A stretch of 64,000 nt of DNA from contig NZ_JAGIBH010000009.1 of the NCBI RefSeq assembly GCF_017744445.1, positions 1-64,000 on the forward strand, given 5' to 3'. Under the pieces are notes generated by a model. That model did no database searches. It saw only the letters and a list, made by a program, of their open reading frames with translations, and had not been told where the DNA came from. Made by a program: the position numbers and the translations under genes. Within the stretch, counting starts at the first letter, position 1. Each line of letters starts with the position of its first letter. Below are positions 1 to 7,182 of the stretch, piece by piece. Origin of the DNA: Caulobacter sp. Its GTDB lineage: Bacteria > Pseudomonadota > Alphaproteobacteria > Caulobacterales > Caulobacteraceae.

Positions 1-137
1 GCGGAGCGAGACGCGCGCGAAGCCCTGAAGCTGCTGCCTGGCGACGCCGACGCCTGCGTTTCTCTTTCCAAATCAACAATGTCAAAGACCCGAACCGCCT
101 CAGCGGCCCCATCCGTTTAGCGCCCGATGTCGGCGGA
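1..137 (-). other. leader of an rRNA operon (upstream of 16S, which lies off the left edge)
   Basis: Read on the minus strand, this stretch has the layout of an alphaproteobacterial rRNA leader. A boxA-like antitermination sequence (GGTCTTTGACA, 90 to 80) is followed by TTGTTGATTTGGAAAGAGAA and then by GC-rich leader reaching the window edge. Tandem strong promoters lie directly upstream at 144-384 in the same orientation. No mature rRNA sequence is visible, so the 16S start must lie beyond position 1. The identification rests on the leader motif plus promoter architecture, not on rRNA itself. Confidence 0.7.
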
Positions 138-143
138 GGCGGC

Positions 144-172
144 TATCTAGCGAACCTCGAATTCCGTGTCAA
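144..172 (-). promoter_or_regulatory. rrn promoter nearest the leader
   Basis: On the minus strand TTGACA (172-167) is followed by a 17-nt spacer and TAGATA (149-144). The -35 box is perfect, the spacing is optimal, and AT-rich sequence upstream (about 173-190) could act as an UP element. Predicted start of transcription is near 137, leading into the rRNA leader. Confidence 0.75.
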
Positions 173-239
173 ATCGTTTTTTTCAAAACTTTCTGACCTC
201 ACCGCCAACCGACCCGGAGGTCTTCGGCAGAGCCGGCAG

Positions 240-268
240 CTTCTAAAGAAGTCACCGGAACCAGTCAA
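240..268 (-). promoter_or_regulatory. second rrn promoter
   Basis: On the minus strand TTGACT (268-263), 17-nt spacer, TAGAAG (245-240). Upstream is an A/T-rich tract (about 269-285). It has the same geometry and nearly the same -10 box as the promoters at 356-384 and 584-612. Confidence 0.7.
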
Positions 269-355
269 GAACTTTTTTCAAAAGAAAGAAGCTCATTCCT
301 GGGTCGAAATACTTGGAAGCTCTTGCGAACCTCTTCAGCATTTCTTGGAGGGCGG

Positions 356-384
356 CTTCTACAGAAGCAAAACCTCCGGGTCAA
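356..384 (-). promoter_or_regulatory. third rrn promoter
   Basis: On the minus strand TTGACC (384-379), 17-nt spacer, TAGAAG (361-356), preceded by an AT-rich run around 385-405. It is one of a tandem series reading toward the left edge. Confidence 0.65.
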
Positions 385-583
385 CCAACCTTTTCACTTT
401 TGTTTTCTTCGAGGCCGGAGCCGTTTCAGAGCGCAAAAGGTGACCGAGGCGCGCCGCTTGGGAGCGCCGTAAGTCCGAAGGGATTCGATTGAGGCTGCGG
501 AACTTAGCGATCCACTTTCCGAAACGCAAGCCCCGAAGGCCAAGGTTTCGTCCGGCGGGCCGTGGCCCCGAAGCGAGGGGCGG

Positions 584-612
584 CTTCTAGAGGTCGATTT
601 CCCACCCGGCAA
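584..612 (-). promoter_or_regulatory. possible most-upstream rrn promoter
   Basis: On the minus strand TTGCCG (612-607), 17-nt spacer, TAGAAG (589-584). The -35 box is weaker than in the three downstream promoters but spacing and -10 box match them. Apart from these promoters I see no gene in 1-768; short reading frames across 394-723 lack family features. Confidence 0.4.
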
Positions 613-744
613 GCAGGGAATCGCGATTCCATCCCCAGACAGGCCATTCCCCTGTGCATGAACGCCGTCACGCGGGACTTGCACTGGGGCCTCGCCTCCC
701 TCAGAAGGCTGAACACTCTGCAAGCGCGGCCTTCGTAGGCGCGC

Positions 745-756
745 GCTTATATAAGG
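745..756 (+). promoter_or_regulatory. palindromic TATA-rich site before the Rrf2 gene
   Basis: CTTATATAAG (746-755) is a perfect 10-bp palindrome ending 14 bases before the start codon at 769. The 9-mer TATATAAGG (748-756) recurs downstream of the same gene at 1231-1239. It could be an autoregulatory operator or part of a -10 region; inference only. Confidence 0.3.
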
Positions 757-768
757 TAGTCGGCGTCC

Positions 769-1200
769 ATGTTGTCTCAGAAGGCGCGTTACGCCCTGCG
801 CGCGATGATCGAACTGGCTCGTGAAGACGGGCAGGTCACGGCTGGTGAGCTGGCCGAACGCGCCGATGCGCCGCGCAAGTTCCTGGAAGCCATTCTTCTG
901 TCTCTCTCGCGCGAGGGCCTGGTGGTCAGCCGGCGCGGCAAGTTCGGCGGCTATGTGCTGGGCCGTCCCGCCGAGCAGATCAACTTCGCCGAGATCATCC
1001 GCCTAGTCGACGGCCCCCTGGCCCTGACCCCGTGCGTCAGCCGCACGGCCTTCCGGCGTTGCGAGGATTGCCGCGACCTGGCGACCTGCGCCCTGCGCGA
1101 GGCGCTGCTGCGCGCACGCGACGCGACAGCCGCGGTGCTGGAAGGCTACAGCGTGGCCGACGCCGCCAGGGGCGTCGGCGCCGAGCTGATCGAGGGCTAG
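769..1200 (+). CDS. Rrf2-family transcriptional regulator
   Basis: This 143-residue protein is a winged-helix DNA-binding regulator of the Rrf2 family (IscR/NsrR/CymR type). The N-terminal 65 residues carry the family helix-turn-helix and wing, with the typical SRRGKFGGYVLGRP wing sequence. Cysteines 89, 98, 101 and 107 lie where IscR and NsrR hold an Fe-S cluster, so it may sense iron, redox state or nitric oxide; the exact ligand set differs from IscR. It stands alone, upstream of a convergent CBS gene and divergent from the rRNA promoters. ATG at 769 is preceded by AGGTAG. The target genes cannot be read from context. Confidence 0.88.
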   Translation: MLSQKARYALRAMIELAREDGQVTAGELAERADAPRKFLEAILLSLSREGLVVSRRGKFGGYVLGRPAEQINFAEIIRLVDGPLALTPCVSRTAFRRCEDCRDLATCALREALLRARDATAAVLEGYSVADAARGVGAELIEG

Positions 1201-1209
1201 CGCCCTACT

Positions 1210-1243
1210 CTCTCTATATAGAGCGCTCTCTATATAAGGAGCG
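1210..1243. repeat. tandem imperfect repeat with palindromic core
   Basis: CTCTCTATATAGAGCG (1210-1225) is followed by CTCTCTATATAAGGAGCG (1226-1243). The first copy contains the perfect palindrome CTCTATATAGAG (1212-1223). It lies just after the Rrf2 stop codon, an odd place for a conventional promoter, and shares TATATAAGG with the region before that gene. Confidence 0.5.
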
Positions 1244-1252
1244 CGTCTCTTC

Positions 1253-1292
1253 GTGATCCTCGCTACCGCTTCGCTGCTTGAGCGAGGATCAC
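1253..1292. terminator. bidirectional hairpin between convergent genes
   Basis: GTGATCCTCGCT (1253-1264) and AGCGAGGATCAC (1281-1292) form a perfect 12-bp stem with a 16-nt loop. It lies between the ends of the convergent Rrf2 and CBS genes. No long T-run follows on either side, so it may act as a folded barrier rather than a classical intrinsic terminator. Confidence 0.55.
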
Positions 1293-1302
1293 AGTGAAGG
1301 CT

Positions 1303-1734
1303 TCAGCCCGCCGAGATGTAGGCCTTGAGGCCGTCGGCCTCGGCCTGAGTCTCGCTGATCTTGTACTTCACCAGATCGCCGATCGAGATAATGCCGGCCA
1401 GGCGCTCGCCCCTCACCACCGGCAGATGGCGGATGCGGCGGTCGGTCATGCGCTCCAGGAGAATGTCGATCGACTCGTCCGGCTGGGCGAAGACCACGCT
1501 GGAGGTCATGCAGCTGGCGATCGGCTTGGTCAGCGCGCCGGCCCCTTCCTTGGCGATCACCCGGACGATGTCGCGCTCGGAAAGGATGCCGACCACGGCC
1601 TCCTTGTCGTCGACCACCACCATGGCCCCGACCCGCCTTGTATGAAGTAGCGCCGCCGCGGCGCCGACGGTCTCCTGTGGGGAGGCCGTGAACACGAGAT
1701 CACCCTTGTCCTTGAGGATCTGAGAAACCAGCAC
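1303..1734 (-). CDS. CBS-domain pair protein
   Basis: A small cytoplasmic protein of 143 residues made of two CBS motifs (a Bateman module), which in other proteins binds adenine nucleotides or S-adenosylmethionine and controls a partner. The first motif covers roughly residues 5-60 (TVGAAAALLHTRRVGAMVVV region) and the second roughly 70-130 (HLPVVRGERLAGIISIGDLV). I chose GTG at 1734 because AGGGAGA stands 6 bases upstream; the frame stays open to 1776, and the extra 14 residues look unlike CBS proteins. Stand-alone CBS proteins of this size are common in alphaproteobacteria; the partner is not evident. Confidence 0.82.
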   Translation of the reverse strand: MLVSQILKDKGDLVFTASPQETVGAAAALLHTRRVGAMVVVDDKEAVVGILSERDIVRVIAKEGAGALTKPIASCMTSSVVFAQPDESIDILLERMTDRRIRHLPVVRGERLAGIISIGDLVKYKISETQAEADGLKAYISAG

Positions 1735-1838
1735 TGCGCGTCTCCCTATGTTCTTTAGGGAACAAGGGTCTCGCAATAAGCTCCCATGATCAATGGGGAT
1801 CAGCCGCTTCTATCTCTTACGGCTGTAACAGGAACTGC

Positions 1839-2486
1839 TTACGCTTCGGGTTCAGCCCGCGGTCCGGCCCACTGCGCGAAAGGGCCGATCAGCAGGACCC
1901 CGACGGCGAAGCCGACCAGGTGCGCCTCCCAGGCGACCGCGCCGCCCATGCCTGGAAAGCCGCCGACGACGGCCATGACCAGGTTCACCACCAACCAGCC
2001 CAGGCCCAGCGAAATGACACGCGGCCCCAGAACCGGCCCGACGGCTCCCTGGTAGTCCATGGTCCGGGCCGCCGCGCCCATCAGGCCGGAGATCGCGCCC
2101 GAGGCGCCGACCACCACCGCCATCGAGTCCGGATGGATCGCGGCGTAGCCCACGCTGGATAGCGCGCCGCACGCCAAATAGAACAGGCAGAAGATGCCCC
2201 CTCCCCGGCCATTTAGTCCCAGTAGCCGGGCGACGGGCGCCCCGAAGGCCAGGGCGAAGGCTGCGTTCAGGATCGCGTGGATCCAATTAGCGTGCACGAA
2301 CATCATGGTGATCGCGCCGGTCCAGCGGCCCTCCCAGAACTCTTGCGGGACCAAGGCCAGGGACTGAAGGGTCGCGTCGTCGGCCCTCAGTAGCAGGATA
2401 TGCGGGACGATCACGGCGGCCGCCGCCAGCAGGGCCGGCCAGGGCGCGTTGAAGATCGGCTCGGGGCGCGGCTGCGGGTCGCTCAT
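1839..2486 (-). CDS. rhomboid-family intramembrane serine protease
   Basis: This 215-residue integral membrane protein cleaves other proteins within or near their membrane segments. Six hydrophobic helices are visible. The family signatures are present: FVHANWIHAILN (oxyanion His and Asn), GASGAISG with the nucleophilic serine, and AWEAHLVGF with the catalytic histidine, so it should be active. It diverges from the hfa operon, with 160 bases between. No partner or substrate is suggested by neighbours. Confidence 0.9.
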   Translation of the reverse strand: MSDPQPRPEPIFNAPWPALLAAAAVIVPHILLLRADDATLQSLALVPQEFWEGRWTGAITMMFVHANWIHAILNAAFALAFGAPVARLLGLNGRGGGIFCLFYLACGALSSVGYAAIHPDSMAVVVGASGAISGLMGAAARTMDYQGAVGPVLGPRVISLGLGWLVVNLVMAVVGGFPGMGGAVAWEAHLVGFAVGVLLIGPFAQWAGPRAEPEA

Positions 2487-2595
2487 GGCTTTCTATCTAG
2501 GGCGTCCCGCGACGATTCGAACCACCTGCCGACCATGAGCCGGCGCTTAACCATTTTTTCTCGGTCTTGGGGCTATCCCTCAGGCTGTATCTTTT

Positions 2596-2612
2596 TGGCA
2601 CGAGGGTTGCTT
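2596..2612 (+). promoter_or_regulatory. sigma-54 (RpoN) promoter of the hfa operon
   Basis: TGGCAC (2596-2601), five bases, then TTGCTT (2607-2612), is a full match to the -24/-12 consensus, with GG and GC exactly 10 bases apart. A T-run precedes it. Transcription would start near 2622, which places the upstream in-frame codon at 2611 before the mRNA and supports the ATG at 2647 as start of hfaA. An enhancer-binding activator would be needed; its site is not identified. Confidence 0.75.
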
Positions 2613-2646
2613 GCCCTTTCCGTGTCGACAGTTCGCGGAGCCGCGT

Positions 2647-3090
2647 ATGGCCAGGCATCGGAAAAAGCAGATCAGCGTCGCGACGGCCGCCGCCCTCGCC
2701 GGCCTGTGCGCGTGTGGCGTCGCCGCCGCCCAGACGATGACGACGAACTCGGCCTCGTTCAACGCCGGCTACGGCCGTAGCTCGGGCCAGGAAAACCGCA
2801 TGGTCGAGTATTCGACCCGCGACGTGAACGGCAATCGGGTGATCGTCGACGGCGTCATGCTGACCGGCTCGGACCAGAGCGTCTATTCGTCGAGCCGCAG
2901 CAACGGGTCGCTGGACGCCTATTCGGGCGTGGGCGGCATCGGCGGCTATGCCGGCTCGACCGCTATCGGCAACAACCTGACGGTCATCACCCAGGGCAAC
3001 AACAACACGGTCATCGTCAATTCCAGCCAGGTGAACAACGGCAACGTTACCGCCGGCTCGAACGTGGTGAAGGCGGGGACCGCTCAATGA
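2647..3090 (+). CDS. hfaA: holdfast attachment protein HfaA
   Basis: Secreted component of the complex that anchors the adhesive holdfast polysaccharide to the stalk tip in Caulobacter. The 147-residue product has a signal peptide (residues 1-28, cleavage after VAAA). Its C-terminal half is rich in Asn, Gly, Val and Ser with curlin-like phrases such as VITQGNNNTVIVNSSQ, suggesting beta-stacking, amyloid-like structure. It is first of three overlapping genes: its stop overlaps the hfaB start (ATGA at 3087). The sigma-54 promoter lies about 45 bases upstream. Identification rests on the distinctive hfaA-hfaB-hfaD order and the CsgG-like partner. Confidence 0.88.
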   Translation: MARHRKKQISVATAAALAGLCACGVAAAQTMTTNSASFNAGYGRSSGQENRMVEYSTRDVNGNRVIVDGVMLTGSDQSVYSSSRSNGSLDAYSGVGGIGGYAGSTAIGNNLTVITQGNNNTVIVNSSQVNNGNVTAGSNVVKAGTAQ

Positions 3091-4100
3091 GTCTGAAGCG
3101 CACAGCTCTGGTGCTGGCCCTGATGGGCGCGACGGCCCTGGCCGGCTGCGGCAGCGTGCCGGTGGCTTCGACGGCCGGCAACTACGCCAAGCCGATCGGC
3201 ACCGCCCCGGTCACCGCCAACCCGACCGACTATTCGGCCGCCCTGGTGTGCCTGAACCAGTACGCCCGCGCCAATCGCGTGGCCGCGCCCCGCATCGCGA
3301 TCGGCCGCATCGCCGACTATACCGGCAAGGAAGAGTCCGACGGCTCGGGCCGCAAGGTCACGCAAGGCGCCTCGCTGATGGCCTTCTCGGCCTTCGCCAA
3401 GGCCGGCATGCCCATGGTCGAGCGTTTCGACACCTCGGTGTCGGAGTTCGAACTGAAGTACGCCAACAACAAGCTGATCTCGGATCGCCCCAACAGCGCG
3501 CCAGACGCGCCGGCGGACTACCGCAAGATCCTGGCCGGCCAGGTGCCGGGCTCGGACTTCTATGTGGTCGGCGGCATCACCGAGCTGAACTACAACATCC
3601 GCTCGGCGGGCATCGACGCCTATGCCGGCGACAAGGACACCGACGGGCTGAAGGGCAACTTCCGCCGCCGCGTCTTTATCATGAACATCGCCCTGGACCT
3701 GCGGATGGTGAACACCCGCACGCTCGAGGTGGTGGACGTCATCTCGTATCAGAAGCAGGTGGTCGGCCGCGAAGTCAGCGCCGGCATCTTCGACTTCCTG
3801 AACGGCAACCTGTTCGACATCTCGGCCGGCCGTGGCGCTCTCGAGCCCATGCAGCTGGCGGTGCGCGCCCTGATCGAGCGCGCCACCGTCGAGATGGCGG
3901 CTAATCTCTACGGCATGCCCGGCCCGCAAAGCTGCCTACGCTACGACCCGTTCGGCGACGCCACGGTCGGCCAGACGGGCGCCTTCGTGCCGGCCTATGA
4001 CAATCTGGGAACGAACAATGCGCAAACCCGCGATGACCCGTCTCGCTGGAACGCTCGCCGCGATCCCGATGTGCGCGATTCTAAGCGGGGCCGTTACTAG
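3087..4100 (+). CDS. hfaB: holdfast attachment lipoprotein HfaB (CsgG family)
   Basis: Outer-membrane lipoprotein of 337 residues related to CsgG, the curli secretion channel. HfaB is known to be needed for secretion or stability of HfaA and HfaD at the holdfast site. The signal peptide ends in a lipobox (ALAGC, Cys 21). The CsgG-like region runs from about residue 55 to 285, including the beta-rich stretch around YVVGGITELNYN and the helical YQKQVVG segment. It overlaps hfaA by 4 bases, and hfaD begins inside its last 28 codons. The C-terminal tail (about 290-337) is Asp/Arg-rich and low in predicted structure. Confidence 0.9.
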   Translation: MSLKRTALVLALMGATALAGCGSVPVASTAGNYAKPIGTAPVTANPTDYSAALVCLNQYARANRVAAPRIAIGRIADYTGKEESDGSGRKVTQGASLMAFSAFAKAGMPMVERFDTSVSEFELKYANNKLISDRPNSAPDAPADYRKILAGQVPGSDFYVVGGITELNYNIRSAGIDAYAGDKDTDGLKGNFRRRVFIMNIALDLRMVNTRTLEVVDVISYQKQVVGREVSAGIFDFLNGNLFDISAGRGALEPMQLAVRALIERATVEMAANLYGMPGPQSCLRYDPFGDATVGQTGAFVPAYDNLGTNNAQTRDDPSRWNARRDPDVRDSKRGRY

Positions 4101-5271
4101 CCCCGCGTTCGCCCAGAGCTCGCCCAGCCCGGTTCTCAACAACCAGCTGAACCTGGGCGAGATCTTCTCGGAGCAGACCCTCAACGTCCAGACAGTGTCG
4201 GACGGCGTGACCGCCAGCACGGTCGCCCAGGCCAACGGCCTGTCCGGCGGCGTGACCAATGCCGACGTGGCGGTCACCTCGAACCAGGAAAACCAGGGCG
4301 CCGTCTACGGTCACACCATTGTCGATGTCGGCGCCAACGCCGGCGCGGCCAGCGCCGTGCGCAGCACCGCGGCCGGCAACTCGACGTCGCTCTCGGCCTC
4401 GAACGGCACGATCTCGGCCTTCGCGGTCCAGGTGAACTCGGGCGAGGTCACGGCACGCGGCCAGGTCGAAGCGGCCAACGCCCAAGCCGCCGACCTGACG
4501 GTCTCGACCCTGGCCATGGGCAACACCGCCGGCGTCAACCTGGACAACGGCTCGGCCGGCCTGCGCATCAGCCAGAACAACAGCGCCAACACGCTCGCCG
4601 ATGGCGGGGCCATCGTGCAGTACGTCTCGGGGACCAGCGCGGTCACCTCGACCACGACCGGCAACAACATCAACATCCAGGGTGGCAACCAGTCGGCCGC
4701 CCGGGCGATCACCGACCAGGCCAATACGGCCGAGGTGACCCAGGCCAGCAAGTTCACCGCCTACGGCAACAGCTACCTGACGGCGACGACCGCCACGGCC
4801 ACCGGCAACAACCTGTCGGCCACAAACGAAGGCCCGCTGATGGACGTGACGTCCAACCAGTGGAACACCTCGTACGTGCGCGGCCAGGCCGAGGGCACTT
4901 CGTACCAGTTCGGCGCGGCCCAGACCCAGGCCTACGCCGCCGGCAACTCCTCGCAGGTCAACAATGTCGGGACCGAGCTGGTGCTCGACAACCTGCAGAC
5001 CAACAACGGCGGCGGGGTCGAGGCGACGGCCAGCTTCGAGGGTAACGACGGCTACGACGCAGTGACCACCGCCACGGCCATGGGCAATGCGGTGACGGGC
5101 TATGTCTGCGCCAAGTGCAGCGGCCGCATGACCGTAACCAACAACCAGACCAACAGCGCCGACATCGGCGCCAAGTCCAGCACCACGATCACGTCCAGCG
5201 GCCGTCAAGTGACCGGCGTGTCGACGGCGATCGGCAACAACGCCAGCTTCAACATCAGCGCGCCGAACTAG
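4018..5271 (+). CDS. hfaD: holdfast attachment protein HfaD
   Basis: Secreted, outer-membrane-associated anchor protein of the holdfast, 417 residues. A signal peptide covers about residues 1-33 (cleavage after AFA). The rest is a low-complexity series of Ala/Thr/Asn/Gly repeats with recurring GNN or GNS turns (for example TTGNNINIQGGN, TATGNNLSATN, AIGNNASFNI), typical of a beta-helix or beta-solenoid surface protein. ATG at 4018 is preferred because the signal peptide begins there; an in-frame ATG at 3997 would add seven residues. It overlaps hfaB by 83 bases, an unusually long overlap that ties its translation to hfaB. Confidence 0.88.
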   Translation: MRKPAMTRLAGTLAAIPMCAILSGAVTSPAFAQSSPSPVLNNQLNLGEIFSEQTLNVQTVSDGVTASTVAQANGLSGGVTNADVAVTSNQENQGAVYGHTIVDVGANAGAASAVRSTAAGNSTSLSASNGTISAFAVQVNSGEVTARGQVEAANAQAADLTVSTLAMGNTAGVNLDNGSAGLRISQNNSANTLADGGAIVQYVSGTSAVTSTTTGNNINIQGGNQSAARAITDQANTAEVTQASKFTAYGNSYLTATTATATGNNLSATNEGPLMDVTSNQWNTSYVRGQAEGTSYQFGAAQTQAYAAGNSSQVNNVGTELVLDNLQTNNGGGVEATASFEGNDGYDAVTTATAMGNAVTGYVCAKCSGRMTVTNNQTNSADIGAKSSTTITSSGRQVTGVSTAIGNNASFNISAPN

Positions 5272-5287
5272 CGCCCGCCGCCCTTCC

Positions 5288-5629
5288 CTAGCCCCCAGTC
5301 CTAGCCTGCGGCAGCGCCGCCAGGTCGGCCTGCACCTTGGCCAGGTCCTTGTCGGTGATCGCGCCGCCGAACTTCGGCGCCAGGGTGCGCAGGTTCTCGT
5401 GCTTGAACTTCTCGTACATCTGGTGGGTCGTCAGGCCCGGGATGTCGGCGTCCAGCGCCGCCTTGGCGGCGGGCATGGCGACCAGCACCTCGATGGGCGT
5501 GTCCAGACCAAGGGCGGGAGCAGGCGCGGCGGCGGGCGGCGGCGAGGCCGGCGCCGACTGGGCCAGGGCGGTGTTCCCGGCCGCAAGGGCCAGGATCGCG
5601 GCGAGCGCGACGTGACGAACAGCAGTCAT
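5288..5629 (-). CDS. small secreted protein of unknown function
   Basis: A 113-residue protein with a signal peptide (residues 1-24, cleavage after ALAQ), an Ala/Pro linker (about 25-41) and a compact C-terminal part containing IEVLVAMPAAKAALDADIPG and later KFGGAITDKDLAKVQADLA. I do not recognise a named family. The start at 5629 is supported by GAGAGA just upstream and by the signal peptide; the frame is open further upstream. It is convergent with hfaD with only 16 bases between the stops. Confidence 0.7.
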   Translation of the reverse strand: MTAVRHVALAAILALAAGNTALAQSAPASPPPAAAPAPALGLDTPIEVLVAMPAAKAALDADIPGLTTHQMYEKFKHENLRTLAPKFGGAITDKDLAKVQADLAALPQARTGG

Positions 5630-5757
5630 GGCATCTCTCTCAAGGACGCGGATGACCTGATGAAGTCGCAACGCCTGGCGGTTCGCCAAGCTGAGCCGGT
5701 TCACGCCCATGCGCGGCCGACCCAGATGCCGTTTTTCTGGGCGACGAAGAGCGCCCG

Positions 5758-6480
5758 CTAGTCCGCGTTGACGACGTTATAGCGCTGCATTTCGTCGGGG
5801 GTCAGGCAGCGCAGGGTCGACTTGTCGGTCCCTTGGAAGGTGTCTGCCTTCTGCAGGTACATCACCTCCGTCAACAGCTTGCGCGACACGCCCATGCGGA
5901 TCAGGAAGTCGTTCTCGTCGGACGCCAGCAAGGCCGAGGCCTGCTCGCGGCGAGCGATATTGTTCAGGGTCATGTTGGAATCGCCGCCCTTGCGGGTGAC
6001 GTCGACAAACGCCTGGTAGTCGGCGCTGCTGGTGATCGTGAACATGTGCACGGCGAAGGTCGCGTTGGGGTCGATCATGCGGATCGCCCCGCCCATGAAG
6101 GCGAAGTTGCAGGCGCTGGCGCAACCCCAGCCGGACGGCACGCGGGTGGGCACGCCTATCGACCGGATCAGCTTGCCGATCTTCAGCCCCTCGGCCGCGT
6201 CGCCGCCGCTGGAGCCGATCCAGATCTCCTCGACCGGCTCACCGCCTTCCAGGGCCTTTTCCAGCCTGTCGGCGGCGCCGGGGACGATAGCGCCGCTGAA
6301 CTTGACCACGCGGCGACCGCCGACCTTGGCCGACTGCACCTGCACCGGGCCCGAGAGCGGGCCGAACACCTTCTGGATGCTTGGGCAGGTCGGGTTGTCG
6401 GCGTCAGCGCCCAGGGCGTTGGCCGCCCCCGCGCTGAACAGCAGGACCGCGCAGGCGGCCAGGAGGGCGGCGCGCGTCAT
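5758..6480 (-). CDS. periplasmic ClpP-like serine-protease-fold protein (COG3904 type)
   Basis: A 240-residue secreted protein (signal peptide about 1-24) with a ClpP/crotonase-type fold. The family pattern is clear: SSGGDAAEGLKIGKLIR (helix after the oxyanion Gly-Gly), then CASACNFAFMGG, which carries the presumptive catalytic serine between two cysteines, and FAVHMF, with the histidine of the active site. Such proteins are predicted periplasmic proteases or peptide-binding proteins. It lies one base downstream of the glycine-rich protein at 6482-7009 and is probably co-transcribed with it. Substrate unknown. Confidence 0.75.
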   Translation of the reverse strand: MTRAALLAACAVLLFSAGAANALGADADNPTCPSIQKVFGPLSGPVQVQSAKVGGRRVVKFSGAIVPGAADRLEKALEGGEPVEEIWIGSSGGDAAEGLKIGKLIRSIGVPTRVPSGWGCASACNFAFMGGAIRMIDPNATFAVHMFTITSSADYQAFVDVTRKGGDSNMTLNNIARREQASALLASDENDFLIRMGVSRKLLTEVMYLQKADTFQGTDKSTLRCLTPDEMQRYNVVNAD

Positions 6481-6481
6481 G

Positions 6482-7009
6482 CTAGCCCTGGGCCAGGGTG
6501 AAGCCCGTGGCGCCGGCGGCGCGGCAGAGCGTCTTGGTCACCTTGGTCTCCTCACCGCCGACGATCACCACGTCGCGGACGGCGCGGCACAGGGCGCCGT
6601 CGGGGCGCTTGGTCTCGCTCAGCACCGACGACGTGCCGCTGACATCGGGACGGCTGGTCGAGGTCCACTTCACGTTCGAGCCGACGCCCTGGGTGATGGC
6701 GCTCTGGGTCGCGGTGGCGGCGGCGGTCTGCTCGCCCGGATTCAGCAGGCATGCGATCTTGTCGGTCAGCAGGGCGCCGATCACGACGCCGACGATCTCG
6801 GCATTCTTGACGCCGGTCTTCTTGGCCAGCGCCGTGGCGCCCGCGCCGACCGCCGCGCCCATGGCGGCGTTGCCCGACGCGCACGGCGCGCTCTTGCCGG
6901 CCGTCGAGGCCAGCTGAGCCAGGCCTTGTGGGAACGGGGCGGCCTGCGCGCCGGCGGCGGTCAGGGCGGCGGTCGCCGCGATGATCAGAGCGGTGCGGTA
7001 ACGCGACAT
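6482..7009 (-). CDS. secreted glycine/alanine-rich protein with a glycine-zipper-like segment
   Basis: A 175-residue exported protein (signal peptide about 1-23). Residues roughly 40-90 (AAMGAAVGAGATALAKKTG followed by a hydrophobic VGVVIGALL stretch) resemble glycine-zipper segments of outer-membrane or surface-antigen proteins. The C-terminal region has paired cysteines and resembles the tail of 17-kDa-antigen-like proteins. It is the first gene of a two-gene unit with the ClpP-fold protein; the stop and next start are separated by one base. GGAG precedes the ATG and a candidate promoter is at 7040-7068. Specific function unknown. Confidence 0.7.
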   Translation of the reverse strand: MSRYRTALIIAATAALTAAGAQAAPFPQGLAQLASTAGKSAPCASGNAAMGAAVGAGATALAKKTGVKNAEIVGVVIGALLTDKIACLLNPGEQTAAATATQSAITQGVGSNVKWTSTSRPDVSGTSSVLSETKRPDGALCRAVRDVVIVGGEETKVTKTLCRAAGATGFTLAQG

Positions 7010-7039
7010 GGGATCGAGGCTCCGGATTCGTGCAAACGT

Positions 7040-7068
7040 TTTATATCGTGCGCGATGTATTGATCGAA
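7040..7068 (-). promoter_or_regulatory. candidate promoter for the 7009-5758 operon
   Basis: On the minus strand TTCGAT (68-63), a 17-nt spacer and TATAAA (45-40) of the 7000 block precede the gene starting at 7009. The -10 box is strong for this G+C-rich genome, the -35 box weak. The rest of 7069-7182 holds only a short AAACCC/GGGTTT hairpin (7136-7158) after the kinase gene. Confidence 0.4.
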
Positions 7069-7182
7069 CACCGTCGTCTGTCGAGACGTAGACGTGCGAA
7101 ATGACCCGCCTGCGACAACATGCCCCTCAGACGTGAAACCCAAGCGCCGCAAGGGTTTTTCGCAACATTCTATAACAATTGG

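Noticed and set aside
394..723. Minus-strand open frames (70-109 codons) in the rRNA promoter region
   Set aside because: They overlap promoter elements, have Arg/Ser/Pro-rich composition typical of GC-rich noise and no family motifs.
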